A DNA stretch of 64,000 nucleotides, from positions 62,001-126,000 of the forward strand of contig JAXGGA010001045.1 in assembly GCA_038373865.1 (NCBI GenBank), read 5' to 3'. Positions within the stretch are counted from its first letter, which is position 1. The number at the start of each line of letters is the position of its first letter. This stretch comes from Uloborus plumipes (lineage: Eukaryota > Arthropoda > Arachnida > Araneae > Uloboridae). Below, one piece after another: positions 11,748 through 24,674 of this stretch. The position numbers and the translations under genes were made by a program. The notes below the pieces were generated by a model. That model had not been told where the DNA came from and made no database searches. It was given only the letters and a program-made list of their open reading frames with translations.

Positions 11748-12338
11748 CGTAAACTATTGCTGAAGGATCACGCTAGTTTAGGTTGCAAATCAAGTTAAGC
11801 TTTACAAATAAACTATACCAGCAAGCGGTTAGATCATACATTAAGAACTAAAACTACAAGATAATTTACAAATCCCTTGAGTACCAACATAGGAAGACAA
11901 ATTAATACACATTTGGCAGTTGTAACGAATCAAACTGTCTTGAGACTTGTAACTCTCAGGATAAAAAGAAAGAGACGAGAAATCAAACGAAAAGCACAAA
12001 ACAAAGTAGAAAAATTTAAACAGGGAAAAAAACCTTGCTTGTAAAGCTAGGTACAAGCACCTAAATATGCTATCGACAATCCCCCAAATTCTAAACGAAT
12101 GTAATTTGGAAATGCTTATGATACGGAAAATAAGGTGTGAGAATTTCAAATAAAACAGTTGCATAAACATTCTTGCTTGGAATATATTAAAAGATGGTGC
12201 TACAGGGAATTAAAAGTTGCAAGATGATGGCAACATACAAATGTAATTGAAAACTCAACCCAGTGTTGGAGCAAAATCAAATTGTTTTCGACAAGTAACA
12301 TCAAATTATTTCAACTATGATGTTTTCTTTATTTAAAC

Positions 12339-13240
12339 CAGGGGTTCCCAAAGTGGTCCACAGGGACCCCCAGTGGTCCCCCGTAGTTTGCAAGGGGTCC
12401 ATATAACCTTTTTTCACTGATGTCTTAGTGGATTATCAATACTTTGATGACTTTGAAAAATACATATTTTACAGGAAGAGTTGATTGGAATAAGCACTAA
12501 TGAAGAACTTAAGATAGAGTTTAGGAAAGGGTATCAATACTTCTGTCTCGAGAAAGACATATCTATAACTTATCTTACTTTAGGAATATCACAAGAACAT
12601 TTCTGTAAGCTTTTACATCTTCATACCTCGTGCAAACAAATTTCAGTTCAATAACAAATCTTCTTTAAAAAAATAAGAAACAGACTGGCAGTCCCTAATC
12701 GGAGAGATTTAAATGTTATGTCTCACAAATCTAAAGCCAAGTACTAAAAATTTGCTGTCGATACACCAAATTCACCTCTCCCACTAAACAATATTTCTTT
12801 TTTTTTCGTGTATAAATATTCTATGTAAGACGATGTGTACCTGTTTTAAGTTTTGTGCCATTATTATTATGAAATTATGAATAAAAATGTTAAGTTTTGC
12901 TCTCCATCTGTTTTCTTTTAATTTTAATTTTAATTATTTTCTCTGCTGTAAAACTATCTAACTGAATTTTTAGAAAATTTTCAAGCATTTTTGAAGTTTT
13001 TGCTTGTTTAAAAAATTAATAGTAAAAGAGCTCTGACACTGTTGGGTAAATTTCTGATTAATCTTGTTATATTTACATATATCTTGCTTTCATCTGGTTG
13101 TTTTGGAACATTTATAATGGAACTTAATCATCTAATTAGCGGTTTAATAAAGCTTCAGCTCTATTATTTCAGTGCCTGACTAGTTTTAGAACGACCCTTA
13201 AGAAAGGGTCCACGGACTAAAAAAGTTTAGGAACCCCTGA
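12339..13240 (+). mobile_element. hAT element relic
   Basis: Ends are CAGGGGTTCCCAAAGTGG and TTTAGGAACCCCTG (inverted), with a perfect 8-bp duplication ATTTAAAC at 12331-12338 and 13241-13248. The 902-bp body contains the decayed C-terminal part of an hAT transposase at 12472-12747. The element is an internally deleted derivative. Confidence 0.9.
12472..12747 (+). pseudogene. hAT transposase C-terminal remnant
   Basis: One frame reads QEELIGISTNEELKIEFRKG and then, after one in-frame stop (codon 61), KKIRNRLAVPNRRDLNV. This matches the pattern of the C-terminal dimerisation region in hAT transposases of the ZBED5/SCAND3-like group: an EELI..S.D..LK..F opening, then a K.RNRL..E.DLR motif. Everything upstream, including the BED finger and catalytic core, is missing. 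It lies inside intact terminal repeats, so the deletion occurred before or during transposition. Confidence 0.7.
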
Positions 13241-13248
13241 TTTAAACT

Positions 13249-15812
13249 GAGATGTCTACTTTCTTAAATGCAGAACTTTTTATCATTAAAAAATCTCTTA
13301 GCGTGCTAAGAAATAATAAGTTGATGCTTTTATATAATTTTGACATGCATTGCTTTTAAAAAATGGGGTGACAATTATCCCGTGTCTAACACATAATTGG
13401 CCGGATCCGGGGTAATTCCTAGTCACCAGATAATTTAAATTAAACAAATAAGAATTCAATTTTAGATAAAGTGACTATTTGAATATTTTCCAAATTATTT
13501 AAGCTTACTCCATACAAAATTAAATAATTTTCTCTATTATACCTTAGAAAAAAAAATAATACTGTGCTGTTTTGACTCATAATAACCCCGTTTGACCCTA
13601 AATCATGAAATTGTTACTGCTAAGGTTAAATTGAATTGAGGTTTCCACTCAGAACTACGAGCAATTTCCTGCAAGTAATCAGTTCTAAATAATGAATCAC
13701 CTTAGATGCATTATTTTTCGCATTCGTACCAGAATGAATTAGTAAATGCTTCTTTCGACACATAACAGGATGCAGAATTTATAGTTTGACTCACAACTGT
13801 TGGTGTTTGTTTAGAAACAAATTTAAGATTTAAAAAAAAAAAACAGAGTTGCAAAAATCAATCATTTGAAGAAGCAAAATTTGTTTGTGAAGTATCAGTA
13901 CTTGTTTGCAATTTTGTAAACAATGTGTCCCTTGTTTACAATTTTATAATCAACGTGGGCATAAAATAATTATTTTTTTTTCTTTTATTTTTTAATTGAA
14001 AATGTCATCATGGACTTATTAGGGCACATTGCGCTAACTCTCGCAAATGCTCATTAGTTAAAACAATCTTATGTTTCTCGTTGGCTAATTTTAATATTAA
14101 ATTCATTAATTTGCAGTAATATTGAATACTTGAGAATCTAATAGAAGACTCCAAATAAAAATACTCCTTTCTGTGAACCACTTTTCTTTTTTCATCCTCA
14201 AGAAAATTTGGGAAAGCTAAAGAATTTTTTTTTTCATTCGAGCTTAACCTATTGCACGAATTATTGCATTCGTACTAAACAATTCTTTTGATCAAATAAT
14301 TCAGTTAAAAAGACGCTATTCGAAATCACATGCTATTCGAAATTACTTACAGCAACCAAAGACTTCAAAAACACACTTTAATTTTAATTTCCACTTACGA
14401 GCTTCGTAAAAGAAGTTAGTGTTGGTTTCTTTTTTTTTAAATTTCAGAAGCATTTTACACTTTTTTAAGTAAAACCTTTCTTAATGCCATTCTTTTTACA
14501 TTTAAATAGAGAGATAATTTATCATTAGTCAATTTCTTAATGTGCATTACCTGAAGGTTTCTTACTAAATTATTTGTGTCTCTAAGCCCGTTAAATATGT
14601 TGCCCTAAAAACATAAATCCATGCAGTAAAAATTTTACACCTATCATAACACACGAAAATAACTTTACACCATAATTTTCATTAAAATCTAATTCACAAG
14701 ACATTGCTCCGAAAGTAACACATAAAAGACCTCTTTCCATAAACTACTTCTCGAGTTAAAATCTAAAAGATACGGAATTCAATCTTAAAATTTCAGTTAA
14801 TGAGCAACATGAAAGGTTACTAGGAAGTTAGAATTAACTGCATTTGGCGAGTGATAAAAGTCGTGAAGGGAAGAAGTACTCACACCTAAACTTTATCTGA
14901 ACGGCATAGCATAAATTCAAATGTGATTTTATTGATTACGTAAGACGCTTCGGATGCTGGGTATCTCAGATAGCTGACAATTTTTACGCGCATTTAACGG
15001 GTATTAATAGCTGTGTCAGTAGTGGATGTGCGACAGCGCAGCTAAATTGTTTCAAAACGTTGCCTCCTGGTTATTCTTCTATAGAATTGAAGAAATTTTA
15101 CTTCAAGTGTTGAGGGGAAGAATTAGCAGCTGCTACCTGATACAGCTCGACTAAAGGAAAGCTAATAGGGATTAACAATTTTCACAGTAAAATAAAAACT
15201 GGCTTTTTATTTTTTTTAAATGTGTTGTTCTTGCTTGTTCGTATTTTAGTTAGTTGCACTAATGGGTACAAAAGAATACTGGTGAAAATGTCAATCTGGT
15301 TCTTTTTTTCGAATGGATAATATGTATTTATAATCCGTTAATCGTTTCTTGGTTGAAGAATAAAACTTACATGTCGTTTTCGTCAGCACAAGTTATCACA
15401 AGTTAAATTCATACTTCAGTGCCAGTAATAGTTATAAACTACCTAGACTACATTTTAGGGACTTTTGTTTACCAAATTTACGTCTAAAATAATGTTTACT
15501 TGCAAATTTTAATTGATAGCCTCATGTTTCTTCTGTAAGCACTCACGAAATCGCCTCAACCTCAAATATACATTTTAAAAGAATCCTATTTTCCTTCATG
15601 AAATATTATGAAATCTACACAAGTGCACTATAAAATTACCTTTGGATATCATTGATGGGTGTCAGACGAAACCCCCCGAGCTTAAATTTTAAGTACTCTT
15701 TTCAAAAACATTTGTCTACGTTATTATGACATTTTTGCTAAATAAAAATTATTTTGAAAAATACTAAATAAATATGTGTTCATGCACTTATTTTTGTTTC
15801 ACACCAGTTCTA
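13249..15812. other. Long AT-rich stretch, no gene seen
   Basis: Nothing is supportable here as a gene. A short motif (GGGGTAATTC...GTCA) near 13403 resembles one near 11264. Confidence 0.45.
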
Positions 15813-16192
15813 CACTATAAAAATGACTATTGTTTTTATAGTATAATGCAGCTAATTTTATAGTAATAAACTAAAAAATGTTTATTTTACAGTAACGAAC
15901 TGTAAAATTGCTCATTTTACAGTACAAAACTGTAAAACTGCTCATTTTACAGCTTATTACAGTGTATTTTACAGTTTTAAACTGGAACCTCTGCTACCAG
16001 TTCTATACTGTTATTTTTACAGTACAATAAAGCTAAATTTTACGGCAATAAAGTGTAAAATTGCTGACTTTACTGTAAGAAACTGCAAAATTGCTAGTTT
16101 TTACGGTTTATTACTGTGAATTTTACCGTTTTAAATTGCAACCTCGGCTGCCAGTATTATGCTGTAAAAACAGTAGTTCATTTTTTGCAGTG
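15813..16192 (+). mobile_element. CACTA-like MITE, copy b
   Basis: Starts CACTATAAAAATGAC and ends TTTTTTGCAGTG, flanked by TA on both sides. It has the same two-unit palindromic interior as the other copies. Confidence 0.8.
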
Positions 16193-16559
16193 TAAGATCA
16201 TTTTTGCAATTCTTGCTTTCATAAAATATTGATGCAAAATTTATAGCTAATTTTCAATGCACTAACTTCGGACACTCCACTTTATTCCAATATTTACACT
16301 TAGTTTAATGTCAGAAAGGAATCTCAAATAAGCACTTCACTCGAACATTGTGAAAATGCCAAAACCGAATCTTGTGGCTAGTTGACCGAAACGTTTCATA
16401 ACACGAGCTCCACTCCAATTCCCACCATTTTATTCCCATTCATGGCAAACATCAGCAACGAGTTTCGACTGCGAGCATATTACCAAGAGCGCGGAAATGT
16501 TTGTGATGGAGCCATTACACATTACGGAGGGCAATTCACTGAAATTGAGGCAATATAAG
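16193..16559. other. Spacer, nothing recognised
   Basis: Slightly GC-richer than its surroundings near 16370-16540, but no spliced or open coding frame was convincing. Confidence 0.4.
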
Positions 16560-18530
16560 AATCAGAGTAGATTAGTAATAGTATGAAGGCGGGAGAGAAA
16601 TGATTTTGATTACTTTTGCTGTGCAACTGTTGAAACTTTGGGAGTGCTATGTGCGTCGCTTAAGTCGAACTATAAATAAGAAGTGAAGATGGCTTGTATG
16701 TTGCTCATGTGAAGGAGTTACTTTTCTGTTTCATGTCACTAAAATAATGATTCTTTATGAGTTTGGCTTGTGTAATAGTTTATTTAAACGTAAAAAATAT
16801 CTGTAAAATTACTTCTTTTGTTGCTGTTCCATATTGAATACTAGAGAGAATTTAATGTGCCATTAGAATTAATTCATTATCTTCTTCATTACATTTTAAT
16901 TTATCGTCTGCTTGCTCTTACCGCTGCTAATGTAAAGAGAGGGTTTTTTTTATTTGTGTAACCATTTTTTGTTTCCATAACGTGAGTTACTGTGAATTTA
17001 TGAGTAGATTAGTAATAGTATGAAAACAAATGATTTTTATTACTTTTCCCGAGTAATTGTTGAAACTTTGGGAGTGTTATGTGTGTCGTCTAAGTCGAAC
17101 TATGATTAAGAAGCGAAGGTGGCTAGTATTTTGCTCATGTGAAGGAGTAAATTTTCTGTTTCATGTCAGAAAAATAATGACTATTGGTTTAATTTATGAG
17201 TTGGGCTCGTGTAATAGTTTGGCAATACGCACAAAAATGGCTGTAGAGTTATTTCTTTTGTTACTGTTCCATCTTGAATACTTAAGAGAATACTTTTGTG
17301 CCAGAGTTTAAGCCTTAAAATTAATTTACCACCGTTTGCATTAAATTTTAATTTATCGTCTGCAATTATACGTGTATCGATCGTTGCTCGTACAAAAACA
17401 ACTATTTTTCATAAGGGAAACCATGTTTTGATTCTAGTGTGTGAGTTACTGTGAATTTGTAGTAGAATTAATATGAACGCAGGAGAAAAATGATTTTGAT
17501 TACTTTTGCTGTGCAACTGTTGAAACTTTGGGAGTGTTATGTGCGTCACTTAAGTCGAACTATAAATAAGAAGCAAAGATGGCTAGTATATTGCTCATGT
17601 GAAGGAGTAAATTTTCTGTTTTATGTCAGTAAAATAATGGTTATTGGTTTAATTTATGATTTCAGCTTATTTAATAGTTTGGCGATGTATATTTAAACGA
17701 AAAAGATGCCTTTAAAGTTACTTCTTTTGTTGATTTTCCATCTTGAATATTTAAGAGAATTTATTGTGCTAGAACTAAACCTCTAGAGTCTAGAATTAGT
17801 TCGTTATCTTCTACATTACTTTTTGTATTATTCTACATTACTTTTGTATTATTCTACATTACTTCTACATTACTTTTAGCTCAATTTAACCTCTAGAATT
17901 AATTCATTACTTTTTAATAGGGTAGACAAACCAGTGAATGAACACTTAAACAAATTTTCAATTTGAAAAATTCATAGCGTCGGAAAAAATAGTAGCATTT
18001 GCCGCATGACCGTAACAAGACTTCAGATGAAATAAGCAGTATTTAAAAAAAAAGTTGGTAGAGCTCTTATGGTTCTGCATCAGGTGTTGTGGGGGGGGGG
18101 AACGAAAAAAAGTACCCAGAGCCAGTGAATGAACACCCCTACCAGGGAGCAAATGCAGTATTTTCTAGTCATGTGTAGAAAGAAGTTAGTTCTGACAATT
18201 CATCTAAGAAAAATACTTCAAAACTTTTTTAGGAAAAATGCGAGATGTTCATTCACTGGAAGTGTTCTTCACTCACTGGGCAGTATCAACGTCCCTGTAT
18301 CTGATTGATTACACTATTTCGGGGGCGATAGGGGGATACAGGGGGCGTTGGCAGTATACCCTACATCGTCAGCGGCGAGCTTGCGTTTATTGTTGCTATG
18401 GTGAAGAAGGAATTATTTTAATGAATGTAACCTTTATTTAATTCAGATGTGTGAGTAACCGTGAAGTTGGAAGTAGCTTAGTAGCAGTTTCAATGCAGAA
18501 GATAAATAATTATGAGAAAAAGCCCTGAGA
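16560..18530 (+). repeat. Tandem array, unit about 440-470 bp, three full units and a decayed fourth
   Basis: Units start near 16567, 17002 and 17468 with AGTAGATTAGTAATAGTATG-like sequence. They share GTTGAAACTTTGGGAGTG, GCTCATGTGAAGGAGT and TTTTAATTTATCGTCTGC. A diverged fourth start lies near 18445 (GTGTGAGTAACCGTGAA). Short open frames in units 2 and 3 are similar only because the DNA is repeated. They are disrupted in unit 1, so I do not call a gene. Unit 3 is interrupted by an element at 17919-18363. Confidence 0.85.
17919..18363. mobile_element. MITE-like insertion in tandem unit 3
   Basis: The ends are TAGGGTAGACAAACCAGTGA and an imperfect inverted counterpart (CACTGGGCAGTA...ATACCCTA). 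CCAGTGAATGAACA occurs twice directly and once inverted inside. Comparison with units 1 and 2, where TTTTAATTTATCGTC is continuous, shows the insertion lies between TTTTTAA and ATCGTC. A smaller hairpin (about 18285-18357) sits inside the right end and may be a second nested element. Confidence 0.6.
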
Positions 18531-18588
18531 TAGGCTGTGTTGCGCCTCAAAGAGAGTAATTTCTCCGTTAAAATGTCTAATTCCAATT

Positions 18589-18842
18589 TTTCTTAAACAG
18601 TTGAGTTTTTTATTTTCGGCATTACTACAAAACATAATATCCATAATATCGCTCACCGGTGACCACAGTGACACATCTCAACTAATTTTGAAAAACGTGA
18701 TAATTAGTGACACTAAAATTGAAATTAAACTGCGATCAAATTCTTCTTAAATAGTAGAGTTTCTTTAAGTCGGCATACTTACAGAACATATTATATCAGA
18801 AGTATCGCTCACCGGTGACAACAATGACACACGAATAATTCT
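18589..18842 (+). repeat. Tandem duplication, period about 150 bp
   Basis: Two diverged units share ATCGCTCACCGGTGAC, GTCGGCAT or TTCGGCAT, and CAATGACACA/CAGTGACACA. Confidence 0.75.
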
Positions 18843-19630
18843 AAACTAAGATTCTTTCTTACAACAACACTGACACAAATTTAGTTCATATACCAGATGC
18901 GTAAGAAGAAAAAAAATTTTTTTGCAAAAAAGTAAAAATAAATATCACAACGTTAATTCGCACAAAATTGCTGATAACTGCATTCACGAGTTTTGGGAGT
19001 AACAAGGGACCCTTTTTGCAATACAAAAAAAAAGGAAGCGCATGAAAAAAAAGGAGATCCGATAAAAGAACCTTAAAATATTGATTTTCCTCCAATACCC
19101 CCCCCCCTACCCTCTCCGAGATGTATCACTATTGTCATCGGAGAGCGAGATGTAAACGTTGCTACTACTGGAGATATTTCTAGTAAATAATATGTATTTA
19201 TACTATTAAGAAACAATTAATTTTCACTCTTTCTTATGCATCAACATAATTAAGTTGTCATATCCTATTAAAGTCGTAAAAATCTTTACGCAAAGAATTT
19301 TTGAAAACTTTCTTGACAGTTGCCAATTCAAATACATTTCAAAATCTTCTAAGAGATCTGAAGCATCGCGTTATCTTATCTAAATCACAATAAATCCAAA
19401 CCCGAAATAAATGGTATTGTAATGCAGGCATCATCTATTATCAATGATTGAATGTTTTGCTTCCAGGTAAAGCGGTAATTTATTTTAACAATTCACCTTA
19501 AACTTGATCCTCGACCATGGAGGGAATCGAGTTAGAAAAGGATCCTGCAGTCAAAGTTGATTAAGATTTAATTAAATACATGATTGATGGCTTGTAGCTA
19601 CATGTATCATTCTCAATTGCCAAGATTTTC
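18843..19630. other. Non-coding stretch
   Basis: A C-rich run lies at 19099-19106. No gene or repeat is recognised. Confidence 0.4.
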
Positions 19631-19639
19631 ATACGGTGC

Positions 19640-20960
19640 TTGGTTTTAATATTCATGTACGTGAGAATTTTGACACCATTTTTTTTTTTGCAATTAGAAT
19701 CAAATACTCTAAGTACGTGGTAAATATAAGTAAATATTCATGGCTAAGTGTTGTTATAAGTGGCACACTTAGATTTAAAAAAAGGGCTCTAAATGTAATT
19801 TGTGGTAATGGTTATAACAATTAATTTCGTGTACTTATATGACGCAACTGCCGCAATTTGCGAGGGGCCTCCACGAATAGGGGCCTGAAATAATAATCCA
19901 AATTGGCTAATGTATTTTGTTTGATTCAATTCATCTTGAAAGGTCCTCTAAACCTGTAAATTCGCCATTAGGCTAAGCGTTATTTATAGGTAGGGCAAAC
20001 TTGAACTAAAAGTGTTCTATATTTGTTATTCATCGTAATCGTTATGTATAACTTTTCCGTGCATTTTGCCATATCATTTCTCTGCATTTAAAGAGAGGAA
20101 GCAGAGTTTTAATATTCAAATAGGAACTAATTTTGGCATGCATTTCCTTTATTTGTAGCAACTACTTAAGGGTGATAAATACCAACTATTATTTAGGGTA
20201 AAACGTTGTTCACAGGTTCGTCATTTAGGGGGTTCAGGGGGGTCAATTGCCACCCCCCCCTTCCTGGCTTTGAAAAATCAATATATTTACATATAAGTGG
20301 GCGTGGTTTTTGGTGTTCTCCTATGATATTGCAATGCGTTTGCACCCTTTGACCCACCCTGGAAAACGCTGAAATGACGGGCCTGGTTGTTCATACGTGA
20401 CGAACTGGAATTAAGAGAGCTATCTAACAGCTTAAACTATAACTAATCGTAATTACAACAGTTAATTTAATTCAGCTACTACAAGTATCTGTATTTAGAA
20501 ATATGAAGCTCACTTTTAGTACTCAAATAGGTGCAAACTTTTCCGTGCATTTTTTTGTAACAGGAAGCAACTGCGTACGTGGTAAATATATAAGACTAAG
20601 CATTCTTGAAATGTGACGAAATTGCTAGATTGATAGTTCTTGACGGTTTAAATTATAATTAATCACATTCGTTAGAATAGTAAATTTAATACGTTTATCT
20701 AAAACAATTACCTGTATTTAGAGATACAATATTGAGTTTTTATATTTTAGCTACATAAAAATTTTCTCATGCTTTTTCTTCCTCATTTTAAATAAACTAC
20801 TTAAGCGTGATAGATATCAATAAATATTTTTAGCTGAACGCTCTTGATATATAACGAAGTTATTAGACCAAAAGCTCTTTAATAGTTTGAATTACAAAAA
20901 AATCAAATTCTTATAACAGCTAATTTCTTGCACTTCATTCCCTGTTTCTCTGTATTTAGG
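19640..20960 (+). repeat. Degenerate tandem repeat, units of roughly 230-400 bp
   Basis: Diverged units recur with cores such as TACGTGGTAAATATA, GTGATAGATATCAATAAATA, TATAACTAATCG or TATAATTAATCA, and CCTGTATTTAGAGATA. At least four can be aligned by eye. One unit is interrupted by the hAT MITE at 20213-20385. Confidence 0.6.
20213..20385. mobile_element. hAT MITE, 173 bp
   Basis: Ends are CAGGTTCGTCATTT and AAATGACGGGCCTG, flanked by a perfect 8-bp duplication GTTGTTCA (20205-20212 and 20386-20393). A related but end-less copy is seen near 6534-6720. Confidence 0.9.
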
Positions 20961-22113
20961 GATATTAGAAGTACCCTTTCGCATTTACTTATTGTAGATT
21001 AATTCCACAGTACAATTAAGTCAGAATGCTGATTATTCGGTTTAGAAAACCCATTGTATTTTACTCCAGTTAAACTTAATTGTCTTAGTTTGAGTATACG
21101 TGACGAAATTACGCAACCGGAAAGCAGTAACATGATTTATCCTCATGTGGATAATAGTGGATTCTAATTCCAAGCGAACTGTGCATTAAATGGATTAGAG
21201 TTAAGATGAGAGGGGATAATGTGTGCTTATATATTCTATAATAGATTGCTGAAATTATTGCTAGCATAAAATTCTGGGGTCAAATAATTTCGCATCTCTG
21301 TAATGTGTTATACCAATTTCAAAACTCATAACGTGTGAAGCCTACTTAAAATCCGCCTACTCAAACTCGGCTTTAGAGAATTCATTTGAAAACAAACTCT
21401 CAATGGAATTTTGGAGTCCCAAAAAAGGAAATATTTGAGAAAAGTTAAGTCCATTTTCAGTTTTCACTTTATAAAGCTCCCTTCCCTTCCCCTCCGCACA
21501 CATTAAAAACTAACGAAGGAAAAACACATTAATTAAAGTCCACATCAGCAGAAAACCGACCAAAATCAAAGACAGAAACCGAAAATCCGGGTACTTCCTA
21601 TGTATGGAAAATACTTTTCGGTTTCTGCCTTCGGTTTCGGTCGGTTTTCTGCTGATGTGGATCCCGGCCCTAAATTTGAATTCGTTTCTGACTAGGGAAC
21701 CACGCGACTCGTGAAATAATAGCAAAAGTATGTCCTAACAGAAAAAACATCTCGATACGTATTTCTGACGCAACAATTATGTGTTCTCGTCGCCCGTCAT
21801 CGATATAAAAAATCTTAAAATCGAACGATTAAAAAAAAAAACCGCCAAATTCAGAGACTTGGCTAAAAATTGATGACGCAATTTCACAATCTGCATATGC
21901 AAGACATATTATGTCTACAAATCATCTGAAAGATGTCTGCCATAACTCACTGAGGCTCACAAAATATGCCGGTTTTTGTTAACAATTTCGTTAAACTTTA
22001 AGATCTCATAATTCGATAACAGAGTCACAAGGGCAAAAATGCTTGAGTCCAGAATTACATTACGAAGCTTCACCTTATTTTCAAAAGCAAATGCTCCTCC
22101 ATAAAATAAATTA
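20961..22113. other. Non-coding stretch with a 47-bp-arm hairpin
   Basis: The only structure is an inverted repeat at 21538-21661: CCACATCAGCAGAAAACCGA at the left is matched by its complement at the right with a loop of about 28 bp. It may be a very small fold-back element. Confidence 0.6.
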
Positions 22114-22512
22114 CACTGAAAAAAAATGAACGCTGGCAGCCAAAGTTCCAATTTAAAACTGTAAAATGCACAGTAATAAATTGTAAAACTAGCAGTTTTA
22201 CAGTTTCTTACTGTAAAATTGGAAATTTTTTTTACAGTTTATTGCCGTAAAATTTAGCTGTATTATACTGTAAAAACAACAGTATAATACTGGCAGCAGA
22301 GGTTCCAGTTTAAAACTGTAAAATGAGCGGTAATAAACTGTTGAATTAGCGATTTTTGCGTTAATTACTATAAAATTAGCAATTTTACAGTTTAGTCCTG
22401 TAAAAGTAGCAATTTTACAGTTTTTTACATTTTGTAAAATTAGCAATTTTTAGTTTATTGCTATAAAATTAGCTGCATTATGCTGTAAAAATGACATTCA
22501 TTTTTTACACTG
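22114..22512 (-). mobile_element. CACTA-like MITE, copy c
   Basis: Opposite orientation to copies a, b, d and e. It begins CACTGAAAAAAAATGAACG and ends TTCATTTTTTACACTG, with TA on both sides. The outermost right CAGTG has become CACTG. Confidence 0.75.
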
Positions 22513-24160
22513 TATTTAAGAAAAATTTCAAACGATTGACACTAAAAAACGAAGTTTTGATACTCTCTGGGATTTATTTGTATGCTAATTTAACCAGAGT
22601 CATTTAAACAAGTGGCAATATGGAAATTCATCATTTTTGAGCAAGAGAAAATAAAGATAACAAAGAATGAATTCAGCATAAGAATGTAAAATAATTTACT
22701 GACATTATTTCATTTCAATAGTATTTACAAATACATTAAAACTCAATCTCTTGCAAATAAATAATGTACTTTCAGATGTTGTTGTGTACTGGAATTGATA
22801 ACCTAATATTTTCTTCCAGGTTATTTTACGATAAAATAACTGCAACTCTTAATTGATCATGCCATGCTTTAAGCTACTGAAGCCTCGTACCGACGTTACT
22901 TGCTTGGTATCAACAAGAAAAGATATGTTAAAAAACAGGTTTAGATAAAATACATAATTACAAGTTGGTGATATAATTTTCCGCCTCACTGCAATTCACA
23001 CAAAATCACTTCAAGAAATATTATTAAGGAAACATTCATCTTTAAATAAGAATATACTATAGCATGATTTATAAATAGTATGATTTGATTTAGTAAAATC
23101 TAAGAGCAAAGCCACGAGGAAAGATCTTAAATTGAAAAAAAAAACGTTTTCTAAGGTGAAAATAAAAAATATTCGTTTCTTCAAGATTAGCTGGTTCTCG
23201 AAGCTTAATTTTTAAAAAATCGTAACTAATGAAGCTCCTTATTAACTCATTGATTACTTAATAACTCTTTGAAAAAAGCAATCATTAAATTAATTAAGCT
23301 GCATTCACTTGAATCACTGGATAGTAAATAAAAGATACATTGAACATACACTTGCATACAAATGCATTACCAGATATTAATAACAAATTTTAATTAACTG
23401 CAGTTTTTTTTTTCTTTTTTTTTTGTTAAAAACATAAACAAAATCTACCACAATAAATAACGTATAAACACGAAGTATAAAAAATCCTAAACATTGTTTT
23501 GGATTTAAGATGTTTTTATTGAATATTAGAAAACCAATAATCTTTAAATTTAACCGCGCTTCTTACATGTGACATTTACTACTTCCAACAAACCTACTTT
23601 AAAAATTTTCTTTTGTTTAATTGAAAATATAACGTTGGCAGCGTTGGATTCACTTTGTCGCAAACATTCTTTGGAATAATAAGGACTTGCAGTAGGAAAA
23701 AAATAGCAACAACAACAATAAATAGTTAAAATCTGGTCAACACAAACCAATATAGTTTTAATAACTCACATTTGTTCAATAAAAAGGTAACTTTAAAAAA
23801 AATTGATCATCAAATGCTCTTTATAATCTGCGGATGCAGAAAACCCTTTTTTTATTCCTTCAAGCGCCTTCCTATACAAGCAGCTGCATGCCAATAAAAC
23901 CTTTAGCCAACCTAACAAAAAACTACTAAAAGCTTTATCACGATTACAAAGACACATTTTTGTAAAAGTGAACCATCAAACGATGACTTCATCACTTGAC
24001 ATACCCTCCAAGTCCTACGAAATATTCGTAGTCGCCACGGATATAAATCAAATTTGAAATAAATAACGGTTAAAAATAATTTGAAAATACCGGAACTACG
24101 ACAATTTGAAATTTTACGTCATGTATATTTGTAAAAGTTTCTTTAAGATTTCGGCAGTGT
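22513..24160. other. AT-rich non-coding stretch
   Basis: No gene is recognised. Confidence 0.4.
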
Positions 24161-24549
24161 TTAGTAGTATAGAGTCTGATATAAAAATATCCCGTATTTA
24201 GGAGAGCGCGCTATGGGAGTTTGTTGAGGATACGGTAATGAAAGTGGTATCGATGGGTAGCGGTACGCGTGCCATTTGCAGCCATAGCAGTAACATGGAG
24301 CGGTGAACATTATCATTTGTTGTGGAGGAGTCAATTCATAATAATGTTTTTTCAATTACTACTCATCAAAAATTTCATCCGGTTCCAACTTGACCGAAAT
24401 GATCTTGTTCCGCTAGAAACGCTATTCCCGTTGCACGGATCATTGTACAGGATTTCTCTCACATTACTATCATAAAACCTGTGGGAAGCTACATGTTTAA
24501 GTGCATAATGCTTTAGAGATTCTTGGATGAACGCTTTCACATGAGCCAC
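24161..24549 (-). CDS. Unidentified gene-like segment, duplicated in inverted form
   Basis: On the minus strand, two overlapping frames have coding-like composition. The distal one (about 24161-24355) contains PPQQMIMFTAPCYCYGCKWH, then a proline- and tyrosine-rich tail ending LYQTLYY and stop. The upstream one (24352-24549) starts MAHVKAFIQESLKHY. They are in different frames with no obvious splice sites between them, so this may be a decayed gene, a frameshifted copy, or an exon plus chance frame. A diverged inverted copy lies at about 24675-24900. I do not recognise the protein. The LC8 gene is 530 bp away on the same strand. Confidence 0.3.
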
Positions 24550-24635
24550 ATTTTTTCAGTGCTGTAATGGTCTGTGTTCGACAAGAATTTCGCTTTTAGT
24601 ACAGTACTTGTGGCTCTAACGTTTGATATCGAAAC

Positions 24636-24639
<4 letters not shown>

Positions 24640-24667
<28 letters not shown>
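24640..24667. repeat. Poly-T tract (28 nt)
   Basis: Separates the two inverted copies of the gene-like segment. Confidence 0.9.
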
Positions 24668-24674
24668 GTCAAAC

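Noticed and set aside
17057..17696. Two similar small open frames (84 and 68 codons) that look like a gene family
   Set aside because: They are successive units of a tandem array, and unit 1 has the same frame broken by stops. Similarity reflects DNA repetition.
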